This document shows, piece by piece, positions 54,001 to 61,863 of a stretch of DNA of 64,000 nt. The stretch comes from Paenibacillaceae bacterium (lineage in GTDB: Bacteria; Bacillota; Bacilli; Paenibacillales; NBRC-103111). Location: contig JAQSYI010000022.1 in assembly GCA_029256185.1 (NCBI GenBank), positions 62,001-126,000 of the forward strand, read 5' to 3'. Below the pieces are notes generated by a model, which was not told the DNA's origin, searched no databases, and saw nothing but the letters and a program-made list of their open reading frames with translations. The translations under genes and the position numbers were made by a program. Within the stretch, counting starts at the first letter, position 1. Each line of letters starts with the position of its first letter.

Positions 54001-57000
54001 GAATACCGTTAACACGCGGGTCCGTACCGTCCACCGTGTAATAAATCGAGGCCCCGTCCAAGCCCGACCGCAAGCTTACCTGCGAGCCCAATTCCACCGT
54101 ACCCGCTTCCAGACTGGCCTCTGCGGGAGCCGCCTGAAGGATTTTCTCCGTCAGCTTGATATCATCCAGCCATACGCCCTCATCCACGGTCATGATCCTG
54201 ATGTAGCCCTCGGCCAGCGCCCCGGGAACCGTATCCTCCACGACCAATTGGTTGTCAACATACATCCGGTAGCTGTCCCCCGCTGCTGTGAACTTCATGT
54301 CATGCCATACATCATTCGCCGCAAACACCGGAACTTCTTTTCGCTTCGTACCGTCGCTGTCTATCTGAACAAAAGTGCTGCCATTGTAAAAGTCTCTGAA
54401 GCTGATATTCTTGGTGCCAGAGGAATTCCGCTTAAGAAAAGTCACAAACCGCGGTGTGCCTCCCGCCCCGTTGCGTCTAAGCTTATATTCCAGCGTAACA
54501 TCACCGTACTGCGAAAGAGTCACCAAATCCAACGGCGTACCGGCAACCGGATTATTGAACAGCACCTTGTTGGCCGGATTGGCCGGGTCACTGGTCACAG
54601 TCCATTTGCTGTGCAGCGTGAACACATCGGCGGGGAGAGCCCCATCCTCCATATCCTTCAGAAATACGGCCGCTCCGTCCACCTTCAGCATGGTGTAATG
54701 GTATTCCGACACCCCGCCGTACTCCCCGTTTACATAGACGGTAGCTCGGATCGCCGCCGCCTCCTGGATGGCTATCCCGTTCACATATAATATCCGTGTG
54801 CCCGACGACCTGGGGTCTGTTCCATCCAGCGTATAGAAGAGCTGGGCCTCCGGGATATCCATCCGCAGCTTCAGAATGGATCCGGCAGCCACCGCCGTAC
54901 CGTCCGGGATGCTTGGAGTAATGGGAACCACGGGAATCTTAACCTGCGCCGGGACGCTGTCCTGGGATTCGTTGCCTGTCATATCCACTGCTCTTGCCGT
55001 ATACAGATAGGTTTTGTTAACCTCCACCTGGAGGTCGGTAAACCTGTTGCTGGCAGACTGCCCGATCAGCACGCCGTCCCGGTAGATCCGGTACTTCTCC
55101 ACTCCTACATTGTCCGTGGACAAGCTCCAGGTCAATGTCACGCCGGAGGCGCTGTTGTCAATGGAGCGCAGATTTCCGGGGGCCGTCGGCCGCTCAGGAT
55201 CCAATACCGTTGAGGAAGAAAGCACGCAGCGGCCGAAGCGGTCGGTATTCTGCCATCCGTCCGCATCATAGCTGTTCCAGGCCAGCTGCTGGGAACGGCC
55301 GTTGCCCTGGTCATTATTGTTCAGGGCAACATCGAAGCCGAAGGCCAGCCCGTCGCTTGGCGTCTTCCCCAGAGCGGTCCATGGAATCTTGACCTCAAAT
55401 GTCCATCTGGCCGCATCCGGATCGGCGCTCTTGTATTCGATGCCCGCCTGTGCATTGGCCGCAGGCGCAGCCTTGCCCCAGGCGAACGTATAGTGGAAGT
55501 CATCGCTGTAGTAAGCCGCGCTCCGGTTATTATTCATATCGAAGAATAGCTCCACGCTGTCGTTATTGTAGTCGGCGGCATTCTCATTATGCTTGTTGGC
55601 ATCATTCACAATGCCTGCCACATAGATGTAGGAATCATCCCAGACCACGCCGTATTGGGCCGAATAACTGACCGGCTTGGTCCCGATCGTCGTCTTGGCG
55701 ATGGAATAGCTGAGCTTGCCGCTCCAAACCGCCTCATCCGGGCTGCCGTCCAGGGTCAGGGCACTGTCCATCCGGGTGGCCTGGGCAATCAACAGAGGCG
55801 AGCGGGTCTTAACGCTTTTGCCCGTGCCGGGCAGGGAGGCGTTCCCCTCGGCATCAAACGCTTTCACGGTATAGATATAGGTGGTTTCCGGCACAAGCCC
55901 CTGGTCGATAAAAGCGGTTTCAGAAGTGCTTCCGACATATTCGCCGTCCCGGTAAATTTCGTACTTCACGACGGCTACATTGTCACTGGCTTCCGCCCAG
56001 GCCAACTGGACGCTGGTATCCTGCACCGCTGCAACAGCCAGGCCCGTGGGGGCATCGGGAGGTGTGGAATCCGGATCGGAGCCATCCAGCAATAAGGTGC
56101 TGTATTCCCCCGGCTCTGCTCCCGCCTGGCTTCCTTCCGACCTGAACATCAGCCGGTGCCGGACGGTGCTGCCATCATCGCTGTCATTGACGGCTGCGTC
56201 AAACCCCAGCCTAAGCCCGTCTGCCGGCGCGATGCCCAATTCCGCCCATGGAATGGCCGCTTCAATCCGGTAGCCGTCCGCCGTATCCGTGGAAGTGTAC
56301 GCGACGCCTGCGCCGGTCCCGGGAGCAGAGCCGCCGTATTCAAAGATGTAATGCCGGTCATCGCCGGTAGAGGCCGTCTTGTCATATTGGGGATCAAGGA
56401 ACAATTCCACCGAATCCCCGCTGCCCTTCCAGTCATCCCTGACTGGGATATTCAAGTAGAGATGGTCCGCATCCCACAGCATGCCAAGCTTGGCTGACAG
56501 GTCCCCGGCTGAAGCAACCGCCTCGTACTGCCCCGTTGTGGAGTAGGCCAAATCGGCGGCGATTGTGTGATTGACTCTGCCGTACCATTGGGTTTCTTCA
56601 TGACCGTCCACCGGGATGGGCGCAGAAACCTTCGCCGCCGTAACCTGGGCGTTCACGATGCCCACCCGGTCGTCGAAGGTGATGGAGTATGCGTCAAGAT
56701 CGTTGTCCCAGGGAATATTGATGGCTACCTGATTGTTGACCACCGGCACATCCTGGTTCATGATCACCCGTGGCGCTTTTACCTCGCTGCCGTTGTTCTC
56801 CGGAATTTGGTGAACCGTGACATGCACCTTGCCGTCCCTGACCACCGTGGTCTGATCCAGATTGTCGTAGCGGACCTTCACATTGCCGGTGTATTCGCCG
56901 CCGATGTTCCCCAGCATGGTTACCGCCTTATGATTGGCATTGTCCTTGCCCGCCAGCAGATCGATGGCTTCACTGTTCACTGATCTCACCAGCTCGCCCT

Positions 57001-57967
57001 CGATATCCGCATAGGTTTTGTAGGTCCACCATTGGCCCTTCTTATACCAGTTGCCCTGCTCATCCTTGGCGATGATGTTGCACAGCTCACCCCAGCTGCC
57101 CCAGATGGCATGGATGGCGCCCGTCAAGCCGTAGCGTTCGGCCTGGGCCAGCTGATAAGCCGTTCTTCCCGCATTCTGCTCCGATTTGATGATGAATTCA
57201 TTGGCCCACAGGCCCTTTACCTCGATCCCCTTGGCGTCAAATACGGAGTTGATATAATCGATGTCCGACTTCATATCCTTGGGCATATGCCAGGCGAAAT
57301 AATCCGGCACACAGTCATTGGCCAGCACATAATCCGCCCACGCCGTAAACCATTCCCCGTTGCCGCCCCTCAGGCTGGCCATGCTGGGGCCGACGATCCT
57401 GGAGAAGCCGGGAAGACGCTCCCGGATCTTCTTCACCGTAATCTCGAAGACCTTGAAGAATTGCTCCCGGGGTCTGTTCCAGAACATATTGTAATCCGGC
57501 TCGTTCCACACGTCGAACCAGTAAATCTTTTCTTCCCAGCCGTCAATCGCCGTAATCTGGTCCAGCTGGCTGTCCAGATAGGCATGGAAGGAATCCCAGT
57601 TGCCGCCGTCGCCGGGATATCCCTTGTTCTTGTCCCATTCATCCAGCTGCAGGTGGATTTGAATTCCGTATTGATCGTATATCCCCGGCAGCATGCTCTT
57701 GGCATCGTACAGGGTTGTTCTTGCCCACTGGATCTTCAGGGGGGCGACAAATTCGGCAGGCGGCGTCAGGTTGGCGCTGCTGCCCCGGATGCCGTACAGC
57801 ATGCCGTTCTGGCTGTATGTGGGCGCTCCCAGGCCTTGCCCGTAATCCACGGTGACCAACTGCTCCCCAGGTGCGGCATAGGAGACGGACGACACCAACG
57901 GCATTCCTGACAGCAAGAACGCCAACGCCAGCATGCATGCTCCTATTTTCTGCATAAACTTTCCCAT
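51068..57967 (-). CDS. Giant surface GH39-like glycosidase with CBM9, FN3, chitobiase-C, jelly-roll, VDP repeat and SLH domains
   Basis: 2299 residues. A signal peptide (1-31) precedes a GH39-like barrel (about 40-450) with acid/base E156 in FDVWNEPDYN and a likely nucleophile E257 in LWANEFI. Then come two CBM9-like domains (about 460-635 and 720-925), each next to an FN3 domain (about 636-720 and 930-1005), and three chitobiase C-terminal-type repeats (FYTLDGTDPRSSG, YYTVDGTDPRVNG, YYTTDGSDPKLPE). These alternate with two related jelly rolls (about 1096-1272 and 1361-1539). Two near-identical 80-residue repeats (about 1632-1839), a run of about 27 DPV triplets and a final part with three SLH modules (from about 2115; TRAEF, TREEI, SRAEA) end the protein. 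SLH modules anchor it on the wall. Last gene of the third ABC locus. Confidence 0.88.
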   Translation of the reverse strand: MGKFMQKIGACMLALAFLLSGMPLVSSVSYAAPGEQLVTVDYGQGLGAPTYSQNGMLYGIRGSSANLTPPAEFVAPLKIQWARTTLYDAKSMLPGIYDQYGIQIHLQLDEWDKNKGYPGDGGNWDSFHAYLDSQLDQITAIDGWEEKIYWFDVWNEPDYNMFWNRPREQFFKVFEITVKKIRERLPGFSRIVGPSMASLRGGNGEWFTAWADYVLANDCVPDYFAWHMPKDMKSDIDYINSVFDAKGIEVKGLWANEFIIKSEQNAGRTAYQLAQAERYGLTGAIHAIWGSWGELCNIIAKDEQGNWYKKGQWWTYKTYADIEGELVRSVNSEAIDLLAGKDNANHKAVTMLGNIGGEYTGNVKVRYDNLDQTTVVRDGKVHVTVHQIPENNGSEVKAPRVIMNQDVPVVNNQVAINIPWDNDLDAYSITFDDRVGIVNAQVTAAKVSAPIPVDGHEETQWYGRVNHTIAADLAYSTTGQYEAVASAGDLSAKLGMLWDADHLYLNIPVRDDWKGSGDSVELFLDPQYDKTASTGDDRHYIFEYGGSAPGTGAGVAYTSTDTADGYRIEAAIPWAELGIAPADGLRLGFDAAVNDSDDGSTVRHRLMFRSEGSQAGAEPGEYSTLLLDGSDPDSTPPDAPTGLAVAAVQDTSVQLAWAEASDNVAVVKYEIYRDGEYVGSTSETAFIDQGLVPETTYIYTVKAFDAEGNASLPGTGKSVKTRSPLLIAQATRMDSALTLDGSPDEAVWSGKLSYSIAKTTIGTKPVSYSAQYGVVWDDSYIYVAGIVNDANKHNENAADYNNDSVELFFDMNNNRSAAYYSDDFHYTFAWGKAAPAANAQAGIEYKSADPDAARWTFEVKIPWTALGKTPSDGLAFGFDVALNNNDQGNGRSQQLAWNSYDADGWQNTDRFGRCVLSSSTVLDPERPTAPGNLRSIDNSASGVTLTWSLSTDNVGVEKYRIYRDGVLIGQSASNRFTDLQVEVNKTYLYTARAVDMTGNESQDSVPAQVKIPVVPITPSIPDGTAVAAGSILKLRMDIPEAQLFYTLDGTDPRSSGTRILYVNGIAIQEAAAIRATVYVNGEYGGVSEYHYTMLKVDGAAVFLKDMEDGALPADVFTLHSKWTVTSDPANPANKVLFNNPVAGTPLDLVTLSQYGDVTLEYKLRRNGAGGTPRFVTFLKRNSSGTKNISFRDFYNGSTFVQIDSDGTKRKEVPVFAANDVWHDMKFTAAGDSYRMYVDNQLVVEDTVPGALAEGYIRIMTVDEGVWLDDIKLTEKILQAAPAEASLEAGTVELGSQVSLRSGLDGASIYYTVDGTDPRVNGIPYAGPIPIPDDLTLKSVVRKAGYADSEIAEITYKVSKDGYGETFFRDFEDGELPADLFKYLNSWSVVDDPDLAHPGNKVMYNNAVAGGLIDLETLAPYGDLTLEYKYRFTPAGGAPRVVPFFRKDEGNTGWVAFRDWHNSSAYIETKGPDNAKLATGAATTANVWHNMKFVASGNSYEMYVDGHLVVRSDFSGALPAGFVRIMTVDSHVWLDDIRLSLLMTRLPQVAATPSAGAVQPGTVIALTSVSEDALIYYTTDGSDPKLPEGTRQLYTGGFPAADNMTVKAYAEKLGMASSDTATYHYSMKVGAGTLAATAAPGTAAGTTSVTVAVYQTGNAVMVKVYAPGAALPDTPAKGDEPPAEAVAYAPGANISASAGSTVALYEVDGNGRVVAYGVVGITAAQIKAADPVDPVDPVDPSGPVEPLYITAAPGTAVGTTSVTAAVYQAGNGVMVKVYAPGVALPDGPAKGDEPPAEAVAYAPGANISASAGSTVALYEVDGNGRVVAYGVVGITAAQIKAADPVDPVDPVDPVDPVDPVDPVDPVDPVDPVDPVDPVDPVDPVDPVDPVDPVDPVDPVDPVDPVDPVDPVDPVDPVDPVDPVGQNPSAGNPVVEAPSMGKIQGSAFHINSAWAEEMLKNADMSFLNIDLGTLAFEDSSGVKAIVLSPDIITRASKAGKDLLLLDRGAEWTIPVAGLSKAGGELTLSFAASEAGEAKVPANTAGRIIYRLAAQAGTANFTETGTVAKVQLPLPAGTGNADKLAVYRLTDEGDWVYAGGRIIEGKLVFTTDRFGEYLVVESNKTFADIKEHWAQQTIEVLAARQIAAGIAEDRFAPDSPVTRAEFAALLARVLQLKSGDQETFADVASGEWYAEEVAAAAAAGIIEGEGALFRPGAPVTREEITVMLMRAYQAAGGAIDGENAIPFHDDADIADWAKAAAAAASGLGLINGYPDGSFAPGAQASRAEAMSMLLRMMDKAGL
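52203..52446 (-). repeat. 9-bp coding repeat encoding about 27 Asp-Pro-Val triplets
   Basis: The coding strand repeats a 9-bp unit of the type GAYCCGGTR about 27 times within the giant gene (residues about 1840-1921), a flexible spacer before the C-terminal part. Part of the run is perfectly repeated, and copy number is likely to vary. The complementary strand reads as Gly-Ser-Thr triplets, which is a shadow. Confidence 0.9.
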
Positions 57968-58007
57968 TTCATTAACCTCCCGCGTATTTGAGTGGTTCTT
58001 GCTGCGG

Positions 58008-58883
58008 TTATCCCTTCAATGCTCCGATCATCACACCCTTTACGAAATATCTTTGGACAAAGGGATAAACAAACAGAATGGGAATGGTTGCGGTCATGAT
58101 GGTTGCGTATTTGATGGTCTCCCCAATCTGCAGCTGCTCGCCCACAGCCGCCCCGGAAGAAAGGTTGTCCGTTGAGCCCTGGATCAGAATTTCCCGGAGG
58201 ATAATCTGCAGCGGGAACAGCTCCCTGTCCTTCAGGAAAATCGCTGCGTAAAACCAGCCGTTCCACTTTTCCACGGCATAATACAGCCCGATTACTGCCA
58301 ATACCGGCAGGGATAACGGAATGATAATCCGGAACAGGATGACAAAATGATTAGCGCCGTCCATCTTGGCCGCTTCCTCCAGGCTGTCGGGAATGGCCTG
58401 AAAGGAGGTCCTCATGATGATCAGATTGAAGGTAGAGACGGTAAACGGCAGGATCGTGGCCCACAGGGAGTTGGTCAAGCCTACCCCTTTGATCACCAGA
58501 TACAAGGGAATGAGTCCGCCGCTGAAAAACATGGTGAAGGTGATCAGCATCATGAAGGACTTGTTCCAGAACACGTTCTTACGTGACAAAACATAGGCGC
58601 CCAGGGCTGTCACCAGCAGATTCACAGCAACCCCCGCTACGACAATAAACAGGGTATTCCGGTAGCCGGAGTACAGATCAGGGTTGCGGAAGACCACCTT
58701 GTAGGCCTCCATGCTGAAGCCCAGGGGCCTATAGAGCAGTCCCTTGTGCGCAATAATCTCATTGGCATTGCTGAGAGAAGCCAGGGCCACATGGAGCAGA
58801 GGATAGACGGCAACGATCATGAATATCCCCAGGAGCAGATAAATGATGGACATGAACAGCTTATCGATGTGACCGGTTTTCAC
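58008..58883 (-). CDS. Carbohydrate ABC transporter permease (LplC-type), third locus
   Basis: 291 residues with six predicted membrane helices. EAA loop DSLEEAAKMDGANHFVILFR and C-terminal RYFVKGVMIGALKG. The start is a GTG at 58883, with GAGGAGG 6 nt upstream. It lies 40 nt before the giant enzyme gene and 70 nt after the partner permease. No ATPase in the locus. Confidence 0.92.
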   Translation of the reverse strand: MKTGHIDKLFMSIIYLLLGIFMIVAVYPLLHVALASLSNANEIIAHKGLLYRPLGFSMEAYKVVFRNPDLYSGYRNTLFIVVAGVAVNLLVTALGAYVLSRKNVFWNKSFMMLITFTMFFSGGLIPLYLVIKGVGLTNSLWATILPFTVSTFNLIIMRTSFQAIPDSLEEAAKMDGANHFVILFRIIIPLSLPVLAVIGLYYAVEKWNGWFYAAIFLKDRELFPLQIILREILIQGSTDNLSSGAAVGEQLQIGETIKYATIMTATIPILFVYPFVQRYFVKGVMIGALKG

Positions 58884-58953
58884 GGGGCAGCCTCCTCGCT
58901 TTGTTTCGTTTCCGCCGGGACCGCATGCTTGGCATGTAACTCCAACTCCATGC

Positions 58954-59910
58954 TTACCATAGGCTGTTCTCGCTCACTCTGCGGGTGATCCAGTTGGCCG
59001 TCACGAGCAGCGTAAGGTTAATCACCGAGTTGAACAGGCCCACTGCGGTGGAGTAGCTCCAGCTGAATTCCAGCAGCCCCTTGCGGTAAACGAAGGAGGA
59101 GATCACATCCGCCGTTTCGTAGGTCATGGGGTTGTACAGCAGGATGATCTTCTCGAAGCCCACGTTCAGCATGTTGCCCACTCTCAGAATAAGCAGGATG
59201 ACGATGGTGGGCGTAATTCCGGGCAGGGTCACATGCCACATCTGCCGCAGGCGGCTGGCGCCGTCCATCCGCGCCGCCTCATATTGCTCCTGGTCAATTC
59301 CCGTCAGGGCCGCCAGATAAATGATGGATTCCCAGCCGATCTTCTGCCAGATCTCCGAGAAAATATAGATGGGCCGGAACAGCTCGGGGTGCTGCAGCAT
59401 GGAGGTTCCATCCCCTCCGAAGAAGGAATACGCCGCATTGATCACTCCGTTGCTGCCGGTGAAATCCCGGATGATGCCCGCAATAACGATAGTGGATATG
59501 AAATAGGGCATATACGTCAAGGTCTGGACAGCCTTCTTGAACAGCTTGCTGCGGACCTCGTTAATCATCAAAGCCAGCAGAATCGGCAGCGGAAATTCGA
59601 ACAACAGGGAGTACAGGCTGATCAGAACCGTGTTCTTCAGAATCCTCCAGAAATAGTAGGTACTAAAGAACGCCTCGAATTCCCGGAAGCCCACCCAGTC
59701 GCTTGCCATAATTCCCTTCATGGGAGAATAATCCTTGAAGGCGATGACCGCCCCATACATGGGCGCATAATGAAAGACGGCATAGAAAACCACAACGGGA
59801 ATCATCATAATGTACAAATATTTATTCAGAAGCAAGTCCCGGTACAGCTTCCGGAGCAGCGCACTTTTGCCGTACGGAGCAGCGACCGCGCTAAGCGCAG
59901 GCTTGTTCAT
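58954..59910 (-). CDS. Carbohydrate ABC transporter permease (LplB-type), third locus
   Basis: 318 residues: NKYLYIMMIPVVVFYAVFHY, YGAVIAFKDYSPMKGIM and the EAA loop DQEQYEAARMDGASRLRQM. AAGGAG precedes the ATG by 9 nt. It follows the binding-protein gene by 80 nt. Confidence 0.92.
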   Translation of the reverse strand: MNKPALSAVAAPYGKSALLRKLYRDLLLNKYLYIMMIPVVVFYAVFHYAPMYGAVIAFKDYSPMKGIMASDWVGFREFEAFFSTYYFWRILKNTVLISLYSLLFEFPLPILLALMINEVRSKLFKKAVQTLTYMPYFISTIVIAGIIRDFTGSNGVINAAYSFFGGDGTSMLQHPELFRPIYIFSEIWQKIGWESIIYLAALTGIDQEQYEAARMDGASRLRQMWHVTLPGITPTIVILLILRVGNMLNVGFEKIILLYNPMTYETADVISSFVYRKGLLEFSWSYSTAVGLFNSVINLTLLVTANWITRRVSENSLW

Positions 59911-59990
59911 TTCTCTGCACTCCTTCCCTTAAGCCGGGATGAGGGGAAGGCATGGTCACAAGGAAACATGCTCCTTCCCCTCTCCGGCTT

Positions 59991-61628
59991 TTATCTTTTG
60001 TTGTATCGGTCCAGTGCGGCTTGCTGGATTTCCGTGGCGCGGTCAATCTTCAGCTTCTTGATTTTCTCCACGTACGGTTCATAGGAATCGACGGATTCCG
60101 TGCCGAGAATAATCTTCAGCGTCATTTCCTCCACCAGGGTGTTGACGTCATTCATAATCTTGGCGAATTCCGAGGCTTCCTCCGGCGTAGGCGTAATCAA
60201 CGGCAGCTGATATTGATCCACATTGGTTTTGGCCCAAAGCACGATGGCCTCCTTCTGCTCCGGCAGCGCCAGATACTGGTCGATATAGCGTTTATCCTGC
60301 ACGAAGGGACCGGATGTATTAGCCCGGATATGCAGGGACATGGCCTGGGAAGGAGCCAGCTTATCCGGATTGTTCATCAGCAGATCGGTGTATTTGGGCT
60401 GCCCGCTCTCCAGCTTGTAGGTTACACCCTCCTGGCCGAAATTATGGAACATATGGCCTTCCTCGCTGTAGCCCCAGTCCAGCATGCGGACAGCCAGCTC
60501 CACATTTTTCGATTTGGCGGTGATGGCCACATTGTTGTAGCTGCTGTACGCAAAGCCCTTTTGCCCCAGAATGGGGGTATCTCCCTTTTTCAGGACGGGA
60601 TAAGGAGCAGGAGCAAGCTTGGCCTTGGCATCCTTTTCCTTCAGGATCGGCGCCCACTTGCCCATGCCGCCGCCCGTGTTGCCTATCGTTGCTCCAGAGG
60701 CTCCGGAGGTGATGTTGGCATCCAGGGCCTTGCTGTCGGTGGTTCCCACATCCTTGTCGATCAGCCCCTCGGCGTACCACTTATGGAAGGTGGTTAAGAA
60801 ATCCTTGTAGCCCGGCTGCAGAGGTCCGTAGACCACCTTGCCGTCCTGTTGGAAGAAGTTCCGGTGGGCGTTGTATGCTCCGACGAATTCGCCGGAGTAC
60901 AGGTTGTTCAACCCCTGAATGGACAGCGGGGCAGCGGCCCCCTTCTTCTCCTTGAACGCCTTCAATACGTTGTACCAGTCGTCCATAGTCTCGGGTATGG
61001 CCAGGCCCAGCTCATTCAGCCAATCCTGCCGGATAATCGGTCCACGGAATACCTGCAGCGATGGATCACCCCGCAGGAACGGGAACACATAATAGCTGCC
61101 GTTGTCCGTCTTCACCATTTTGTCCACTTCCGGGTGTTCCTGCAGATACTTCTTCAGATTAGGCGCATACTTGTCGATCAAGTCGTTCAGCTTCAGAATG
61201 TAGCCGTCGGCAATGGCCTTCTCCGGTCCCCCCGGGTAATTGAACCAGTCATACTCGATCATGTCCGGCAGATCGCCCGATGCCAGCAGCACATTCAAGG
61301 TTTCCTTCGTCTGTCCGGCCGGAGGGCTGATGAATTTCAACGGCACGCCTGTCTGCTTCTGATACTCCTGGAAGAAAGGAGCATCACCCATAGTAGGCTT
61401 GGTGGTATTGTTCTCGGCCCAATAGGTAAGCTGCTTGTCGGTCTTGAGCGGATAGGCCGCTTGAGCCTGGGGCGATGCCGATACTGCCGCTGCAGACGGG
61501 GCGGCGGAGCTTGCCCCGGTGGGTTCCGCCCCCTCCGTGTTGGCGTTGGAGCAGCCTGCGGCAGCGGTGGAGAACAGCATGGCGCCGGCCAGCATACCCG
61601 TCATCCATCTTCTTTTCTTTGCAATCAT
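59991..61628 (-). CDS. Extracellular sugar-binding lipoprotein, third ABC importer
   Basis: 545 residues. Lipoprotein signal with lipobox AAAGC, an A/S/P-rich linker, then a family 1 solute-binding fold (LKTDKQLTYWAENNTTKPTM, LASGDLPDMIEYDWFNYPGG, IIRQDWLNELGLAIPETMDD). The start at 61628 has AGGAGG eight bases upstream; a 7-codon longer frame was rejected. First gene of the third transporter set. A TACAAT lies immediately before the ribosome binding site, but it is too close to be the -10 box of a normal leader. Confidence 0.9.
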   Translation of the reverse strand: MIAKKRRWMTGMLAGAMLFSTAAAGCSNANTEGAEPTGASSAAPSAAAVSASPQAQAAYPLKTDKQLTYWAENNTTKPTMGDAPFFQEYQKQTGVPLKFISPPAGQTKETLNVLLASGDLPDMIEYDWFNYPGGPEKAIADGYILKLNDLIDKYAPNLKKYLQEHPEVDKMVKTDNGSYYVFPFLRGDPSLQVFRGPIIRQDWLNELGLAIPETMDDWYNVLKAFKEKKGAAAPLSIQGLNNLYSGEFVGAYNAHRNFFQQDGKVVYGPLQPGYKDFLTTFHKWYAEGLIDKDVGTTDSKALDANITSGASGATIGNTGGGMGKWAPILKEKDAKAKLAPAPYPVLKKGDTPILGQKGFAYSSYNNVAITAKSKNVELAVRMLDWGYSEEGHMFHNFGQEGVTYKLESGQPKYTDLLMNNPDKLAPSQAMSLHIRANTSGPFVQDKRYIDQYLALPEQKEAIVLWAKTNVDQYQLPLITPTPEEASEFAKIMNDVNTLVEEMTLKIILGTESVDSYEPYVEKIKKLKIDRATEIQQAALDRYNKR

Positions 61629-61821
61629 TTCATTTGACCTCCTGTGCATTGTACTTGATCGGCTGTGCAGGTTTAAGAATTCCCGCCTCGGTTCTTATTA
61701 TCCGTGACAAACCATGCCGTGAATATCCTCAATAACCGAAACGCCATCATCAGAAACATAATGAGGGCATAATGGGCATCTGCAATTTGCAAAAAAACGT
61801 CTGCAAAACATGAAATGGGCG

Positions 61822-61856
61822 AAAAAAAAGGAGGCGCTGCCACCAAGCCCCTCCTC
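61822..61856 (-). terminator. Rho-independent terminator of the third AraC gene
   Basis: On the minus strand AGGAGGGGC and GCGCCTCCT pair around TTGGTGGCA, followed by eight Ts. It lies just after the AraC-type stop, so the regulator and the transporter are separate transcripts. Confidence 0.85.
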
Positions 61857-61863
61857 CCGGCCT

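Noticed and set aside
53294..54790. Plus-strand open frame of 498 codons
   Set aside because: Antisense to the giant enzyme gene; composition is that of a shadow frame, with no motif.
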